This document shows positions 58,022 through 64,000 of a DNA stretch of 64,000 bases, in pieces. Under the pieces are notes generated by a model. That model worked only from the letters and a program-made list of their open reading frames with translations. It was not told the DNA's origin and ran no database searches. A program made the translations under genes and the position numbers. This stretch comes from Perca fluviatilis (lineage: Eukaryota > Chordata > Actinopteri > Perciformes > Percidae), in NCBI RefSeq assembly GCF_010015445.1, contig NC_053112.1, positions 1,349,312 to 1,413,311 of the forward strand, in the 5' to 3' direction. Every line of letters begins with the position of its first letter. Within the stretch, counting starts at the first letter, position 1.

Positions 58022-58985
58022 GGGTATGTGTGGGTGTCTGTCTATGCGTGTGTTTGTGTGTGTGTATGTGTGTGTGTGTGTGTGTTCAAGTTAAGCTGTG
58101 TGTGTGTGTGTTCAAGTTAAGCTGTTTTTTTTAATACAAACTTCTTCCTTAAACTCCTGCCAAGGACACTAACAGTCTTCTGCGGGTGTGGTTTCTAAAG
58201 AAGTGAACACGCTCTTTTCCCACGGTTGTTAAAACTTGCACGAGAACTGATTTTCATCAAATAAGTATCCCGGGCTTTACTTGCTGTATTTGTATTGATT
58301 TCATGTTGTTTATGGAGAAGGAGAACCAGGAAACGAGCCATAAAAAGGCCTTTAGGAGGGTGAGATCAATTAATATTTACTTTAATATCCTAAATATTCC
58401 TATCAAACTTAGTGAAATCAATCAATCATGTGTTTTGCTATGTTGTGAAGATGTGTGATATGCAAAAGTGATAGTTTGAATCACTCACCTTTTGAAGCTC
58501 CGTGCTCCATATCTACGTTATCTATAAACAACTAAGCTAAGCTGAATTTAAAAATTTGAATTACTACTATTGTACTGTTTATGCATCTTTTTATTCTACT
58601 TAGATTACATCTGTAAATTAAACCTTTATTTAATTTATTTGTTGCAAAGTCCCCACTAATCATGAGCAAATTTGTGCGAATTACGTAAATAACATGCAAA
58701 TGAGGTCCCCACCAACAATGTTGATTTGGATTTTTACAAGTCCCCATATGAGATGGTCAAGTCATTACTTTATCAATTCAGATGTTTAAAGTCGTGTATG
58801 AGCTAATAAGGCTATGGTGAGTATACCTGATTTGTTTCACACCTCTAGCACCTTTAGAAAGGGTGGTCCCCGCAAGAGATTGTTTTAAAGTTGGTCCTCA
58901 TACAACTTATAAACCAGTATGTGTGTGTGTGTATGTATGTGTGTCTGTGTGTGTGTGTGTGTCTGTCTGTGTGAGTCTGTGTGTC

Positions 58986-59018
<33 letters not shown>

Positions 59019-59952
59019 GTTTATGTGTTTGTGTGTGTATGTATGTGTGGTTGTATATGTGTGTGTGTTTGTGTATGTCTTGATAACATGCAAATGAGGT
59101 CCCCACCAACAATGTTAACTCGTTTTTTTACAAGTCCCCATATAAGATGGTCAAGTCATCACTTCATCAATTCACATGTTTAAAGTCGCTAATAAGGCTA
59201 TGGTGAGTATACCTGATTTGTTTCATATCTCTAGCACCTTTAGAAAGGTCGGTCTCCGCAAGTGATTGTTTTAAAGTTGGTCCTCATGCAACTTATAAAC
59301 CAGTATGTGTGTGTGTCTTTCTCTGTGTGTGTGTGTGTGTCTGTTTGAGTCTGTGTGTATGTGTGTGTGTGAGTGTGAGTGTGTGTGAATGTGTTTCTGT
59401 GTGTATGTGTGTGTGTGTGCGTGTCCATCTCTGTGTGTGTGTTTGTTTGTGTGTATGTGTGTGTGTTTGTCTGTGTGAGTCTGTGTGTGTGTGTGTCCGT
59501 CTGTGTGTCTGTCTGTGTGAGTCTGTGTGTCTGTGTTTGTGTGTGTGTATGTGTGAGTGTTTATGTGTTTGTGTGTGTATGTATGTGTGTGTGTATATGT
59601 GTGTGTCTTGATAACATGCAAATGAGGTCCCCACCAACAATGTTAACTCGTTTTTTTACAAGTCCCCATATAAGATGGTCAAGTCATCACTTTATCAATT
59701 CACATGTTTAAAGTCGCTAATTAGGCCATGGTGAGTATACCTGATTTGTTTCATATCTCTAGCACCTTTAGAAAGGTCGGTCCCCGCAAGTGATTGTTTT
59801 AAAGTTGGTCCTCATGCAACTTATAAACCAGTATGTGTGTGTGTCTTTCTCTGTGTGTGTGTGTGTGTCTGTGTGTGCGTGTCCATCTCTGTGTGTGTGT
59901 TTGTGTGTATGTGTGTGTGTTTGTCTGTGTGAGTCTGTGTGTGTGTATGTCC

Positions 59953-59987
<35 letters not shown>

Positions 59988-60049
59988 TGTGTGTGAATCT
60001 GTGTGAGTCTGTGTGTGTGTGTGTATGTGTACATGTATGTTTGTCTGTG

Positions 60050-60080
<31 letters not shown>

Positions 60081-60115
60081 GTTTGCGTGTGTGTGTCTGT
60101 GTGTGTTAGGGTTAA
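57490..60115. repeat. (TG)n-rich macrosatellite region
   Basis: TG/TC/TA-variant arrays occur at 57490-57790, 57930-58120, 58915-59080, 59300-59610 and 59830-60115. Between them a spacer is repeated: TCCCCATATAAGATGGTCAA appears at 58741, 59135 and 59663, so the units are about 394 and 528 bp. The end segment GTTAAGCTGTTTTTTTT plus TTCCTTAAACTCCTGCCAAG at about 58120-58260 recurs at about 60110-60250, indicating a larger duplication of about 2 kb. All open frames here are dinucleotide artefacts. Confidence 0.9.
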
Positions 60116-60404
60116 GCTGTTTTTTTTTTTTTTCATACGAATTTCTTCCTTAAACTCCCGCCAAGAACACTAACAGTCTTTTGGGGGTGTGGTTTCTAAA
60201 GAAGTGAACACGCTTTCTCCCACGGTTGTTAAAACTTGCTTTACTTGTTTTATTTCTTGTCGTTAATATATTAATCACTGCATTACAACACCGTTGTTAT
60301 GTTTCAGGTCTCTATAAGTGAAGTTAAAGGTTAGTTTACTTTCTTTCAACCTGGACCCTATGACTGATGGGAACAACAATCTTTGAAATTGCTCCAGTTT
60401 TCAA

Positions 60405-60510
60405 TTCAATTTTACATATAGTGTCAAATCACAACAGGAGTTATTTTGGGACACTTTACAAATATAGTAGGTCTAGACCACACAATTCAATGCACCCAGC
60501 AAATTAAAAA
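60405..60510 (-). mobile_element. Retroposon 3'-end fragment (same family as 6745-7184)
   Basis: Read on the minus strand it contains GGTCTAGACC and AAAATTGAATTGA-like tail sequence in the same order as 7090-7180, but without the 5' body. Confidence 0.65.
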
Positions 60511-60609
60511 CCAAAACGTTAAAAGCTGATGTTTTGACTCTGCTGTACAACAACAAACCAAAGGTTTATCTTATGTATCGTCAGGTTTGATGCCAGTAAA
60601 GTCACCTGT

Positions 60610-60835
60610 TAGCCTGACAAGCCAGACCGACATCCAGATATTGGGTCTGGGAACTCACCATTGACAGGGCTCAATCTGAGGGGCGGGATAAACGGTTGTC
60701 TTTCAAATTCCCTCTGCACGCCATAGGATAGCACTACAACCAACCAGAGCAACGAAGAAGGTAGCCGAGCTAGTTCATAGATTACACTTTTGCCGTATCC
60801 GGTCGGCAAAGCTCCGAACACATCTTCCTTTTTTA
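60610..60835 (-). mobile_element. Transposon end with RecQ-like helicase motif fragment
   Basis: The terminus TAGCCTGACAAGCCAGACCG resembles the end of the 1158-6005 element. Minus-strand translation just inside gives EDVFGALPTGYGKSVIYELA, a Walker A block (GxxxxGKS) like that of RecQ helicases carried by some fish DNA transposons (recalled). The rest of the helicase is absent. At about 60836 it is interrupted by another MITE. Confidence 0.5.
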
Positions 60836-61040
60836 AAGGGGTGATAGAATGGAAAACCGATTTTACCCTGTCATAGTTGAATAACGACAGTTCGGTGGGT
60901 AAATAGGACATACATAGAAGCTCAAAGTCCCACTGACACCCCTTTACTATGAAAATCTCATATTTTGAAACTGCCGCTGAAAACGGGCGAATCTCAACAA
61001 AGCTGGAAATTGACATCAACCTCCCAAAAACCGGAACCTT
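60836..61040. mobile_element. MITE left end (AAAGGGGTGATAGAATGG)
   Basis: It starts after TTTTTT with AAAGGGGTGATAGAATGGAA and continues ACAGTTCGGTGGGTAAATAG, a body I recognise as a common teleost MITE. The right end was not found. It creates a chimeric open frame with the helicase fragment on the minus strand (61019-60609). Confidence 0.45.
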
Positions 61041-61080
61041 TGTCAGCCCATGGGTGTATTAAGAGAACGGTCACGCTCCA

Positions 61081-61162
61081 ACATTTACATAGGCTACACA
61101 ACTGACCTGAGATCAGGTAGTACATTTACATAGGCTACACAACTGACCTGAGATCAGGTAGT
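61081..61162. repeat. 41-bp tandem duplication
   Basis: ACATTTACATAGGCTACACA plus ACTGACCTGAGATCAGGTAG is present twice in direct succession at 61081 and 61122. Confidence 0.95.
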
Positions 61163-61984
61163 CTTCTGACTCTAGCTAGGTCACGCAGATCTCTACTATT
61201 CCATTACAAAATTCACTTCTGAAACTTTTTCATGCGAGAAATCAACTATGTAAAGCTCAAATATGGGCCGCTTTACGAAAATGGATGGCTAATTGCAAAT
61301 TTTGTCTGACTGTGTGTCGGAATTCAGCGCCGGTGCTGCCTGTGTAGCTGCCTCGCCGCCCGGCCTGCCTTCCTTCACAGACCCCGGCCTGCTGTGAGGT
61401 ACTTGGAGCTGCGTCACGACTGGCAGCCCACTGCACTCCATACGGTGACTCTGCAAAGTCACTGTCTCTTGGGCTAATGACTACCAAATGCCCCTGCCCT
61501 GACAGAGCTCCAGGGCCTGCAACGCCCTTCTTCCTGCTACCTAAATGCCCGGTGTATGTGAGTGAGAGCGCGGTCAGCGAGCTTGTTACGCCAGCAATCT
61601 CTTACCACAGGTTTCAGTTAATCTTTTAATGTGTGTAATTATAATGTGTTGAGTTATTTAAACAAACGATTGGGGAAATAAACGCCGCTTGGGCTGCCCC
61701 CTATACTTTAACCACGGCCACTTACTCAGACCATGCCCTTTCCTAACATTTGAACCATTTAAGGTAGAGTCTTGTGTAAAGTGTCACTGAACTCAGCAGA
61801 GAGTTCCTTTTAATTGGTGACGATTTGCAGTGTCTGAGTGCCACGCAAATGCACGGTCGCATGGAGCGGAATCCACCAGTAACCCCGACGTGCGAAGAGG
61901 CGCAAGGGCCCGTCCAACACTGCTTGCAGCTTTAATTATCTGTTGTTATACGTGTATTCTTTGTTTCCTTACTTTACTTACGTA
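61163..61984. other. Gene-free stretch with a fragment of the TRIM 5' flank
   Basis: Mostly unrecognised. The part at about 61835-61945 (AAATGCACGG, GGCGCAAGGGCCCGTCC, TGCTTGCAGCTTTAATTA) is homologous to the segment just upstream of the RING exon in unit 1 (18135-18230) and its relic in unit 2 (24950-25040). Confidence 0.45.
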
Positions 61985-63740
61985 CTCCCCAAAACCTGCA
62001 AGCAGACCTTGATGTGTAAAAGAGTTCTCCTTTAATGGACTAAGGATAACGCAGTAAACCCTAAGATTTCTGTTGAATGTCATGATTTATTGGAGCATGT
62101 CAACAATGTGGCTAGAATGATTTTGGTTTGGACAGCTTGACTGTGGATGTCAAAGTTCACCTTGATGGACTGTGAGTGCTGGTTAAATTATTTAAAGTGA
62201 AACTAAGTAACTCTTTAGAGAAAGAAAAAAAATATTATTTTCCTTTTACAAATGAAATGAAAGGGGTTTTACTGATTCAACCTTTCTTGGTCTGGTATGA
62301 CCAGTAGCTTATGGTGGCTAATGTTAGTGTTTTGGGCGCATGTCTGTGGGAAGCTGGGGGGTGGCCTGCTCACAGGTCGCCGTTCAAACCTGCTGGTTTA
62401 CCGTGCATAGAAACCTGCTGTATAAAGACGAAGGGTGAGTTGTTGTTTTAGACTAACTATGTTTCTGTAATAAATCTGGATACATTAAAAAGCTATACAG
62501 TATCATGTATTCAAGTGCCTTAGCTTGCCAACACAAAGCTAACATTAGCTTACCAACAGTCCTTTTGTAATGACCAGTACCAACGGGATCAGTCAAAAAC
62601 AAGAAATTCACACCTCACAGCTCAGTGTTTCCTCTCAAAATAATCTCACATAGAAGTTAGGTGCAGTACAGACTTCACTTTATGTTAAGCCAGGGAAAAA
62701 TCTGTACATAACTAAAGTAAGAAAAACGTACGAGGAAATAAAAACCTAACAACAGAGCTGCAGTAAGAGGCGAGCCAACGCTGGAAGGACAACATCCCAA
62801 CTTCAGTTTCCTTGGAATGAAACTCAAGGTTTGTACATGTTGTTACAAGTTCAGAGTGTTCCTCCCACATTACATAATTAACCTGAAAACTGTCCAATTA
62901 GAGCGCTGACTGGCAGCCCTACAGGTGTGACTGGTCCCACGACACTTCTAGAAATAAGGTGTGAGTATGAGTCAGATGAACACAAATAGCAGCAGCAGTA
63001 GGATCTGTCAGAATCTACAGACGAATTTACGACGTCCATTGACCTCATTTGAACGTGACTTTAACAGCGGAACAACCTGACAGGTAACATTACACACCTT
63101 TGATGAAGAAACTCAACTATCACTATTTGTGATATTTTGGGGCTACATAATATGATTTAAGATGGGAGCAGTGATGCATTCTTTCAGCACTATTGTAAAC
63201 TGTTTGTAGATCTGAAGTAACTCAGTAATTAGTCTATGAAGTGTGATGTTTTGGCCAAAATGAGCCTTTTTATGTTCAGTTGAGTCAGATTTAATCAGCA
63301 CCAGGAAACAAATTAGATTTTAATCTCCGCTGACTTCACTGCTGAGATATGAGGGGGGTCAGAACGTCTCCATCAGCCTGAATACTTTATTCTCTGAAAC
63401 TTGATGAGCTGTTTATTCTGACTCTACAAAACTACTTAGAGTCTTTCGGAGGCGGGGCCTGTGTTGTATTCCCTGGGTTTGATTTGGTGAGATGCCAGAG
63501 AGTTGTTTTTAATTGGCAGGGTGTGTGTCATAAACTTCATTCCATCAAAAGTGTAAATCTGTCTTGGTTTTGATTTGTGGACACATGTCCTCGACAAGAA
63601 GATGAAAGATACTTATTATTTCATGATTATAAATCATATAATCATATAAATCATAAATAACTTCAGTCAAGAAGGACAGCTGTCAAACGGAGGGTTGTCA
63701 CAGTCAAGATCAGACGCTCCTTGTGCCCTCAGGCCTCTCC
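61985..63740. repeat. Segmental duplication copy (partner 39408-41560)
   Basis: Collinear with the partner, with indels such as the missing (ATT)n and a loss near 63280. It carries the unit 4 promoter. Confidence 0.85.
62750..63083 (+). promoter_or_regulatory. Unit 4 promoter region and noncoding first exon
   Basis: Paralogue of 40225-40569, ending ACCTGACAG before the donor GTAACATT (donor at 63084). The TATA-like box of unit 3 is degraded here to GAAATAAGG. The gene itself would lie beyond the window. Confidence 0.5.
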
Positions 63741-64000
63741 AGCTAATGACTCTGTCTTTTTGTTAAGGCTAGATGTCGAAGAGTAGTCGTGAGCAGGTGT
63801 AAACACTCGGGATGAGTCAAAGATGAAGTTTACAAGATAGGATTTTTATTGTTTTCCCAAATAAGGCCATGGAGACAAAATAGTGGCACAAATTAACAAA
63901 ATTATGGAAAGCAAAAAAAATATATACTTTCAAAAAAAATAAAGTAAATTGACTTGGGAGTCAAAACAATCACATAATATAAATATACAACTATTCACTA

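Noticed and set aside
57462..60136. Many Cys/Val- or Thr/His-rich open frames
   Set aside because: They are translations of (TG)n and (CA)n arrays.

Overview
The window looks like a percomorph teleost genome. The evidence is spliced vertebrate-style genes of the bloodthirsty-like TRIM family and the pyrin-domain (PYD) family, typical fish transposons (hAT, Tc1/IS630, TTAA-targeting foldbacks, an R2/R4-type LINE, tRNA-derived SINE, LTRs), (TG)n arrays and no operon structure.

The backbone is a plus-strand tandem array of one immune-gene unit: promoter and 5' exon, N-terminal domain exon, long exon encoding B-box/coiled coil/PRY-SPRY, then a conserved 3' flank. Promoter/5' exon modules lie near 14.6 kb, 23.8 kb, 40.2 kb and 62.75 kb. 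Unit 0 contributes only its 3' flank (about 0.8-9 kb). Unit 1 (14.6-20.5 kb) has RING, two B-boxes and coiled coil, but its PRY/SPRY is cut off by deletions. Unit 2 (23.8-29.2 kb) has a dead RING exon, then a PYD exon, then a B-box/coiled-coil/PRY-SPRY exon with one 2-bp deletion. Unit 3 (40.2-49.9 kb) has a PYD exon that splices in frame to an exon that has lost the RING, coiled coil and every B-box1 zinc ligand but keeps an intact PRY/SPRY. It therefore predicts a 339-aa PYD-B30.2 protein. Unit 4 begins at 62.75 kb and leaves the window. Read together, the array looks like a TRIM gene exchanging its RING for a pyrin domain, an architecture resembling mammalian pyrin (TRIM20/MEFV).

Most of the remaining sequence is nested transposons. 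Because the units are paralogous, many insertions can be dated against an empty site in a sister unit, giving exact ends and target-site duplications: a retroposon at 6745-7184, a foldback at 7807-8490, a LINE at 9005-12954, a hAT at 13509-14543, an LTR containing a hAT containing a hAT at 15196-17508, a LINE at 22744-23683, a hAT at 31532-32511, an IS630-type element with introns at 33364-36944, a Tc1 at 49914-51390, a TTAA foldback at 54688-55339 and a solo LTR at 56193-56744. The 57.5-60.1 kb stretch is a (TG)n-rich tandem array.

No rRNA gene, intact tRNA gene or CRISPR was seen. Functions are inferred from motifs read by eye, and no database search was run.
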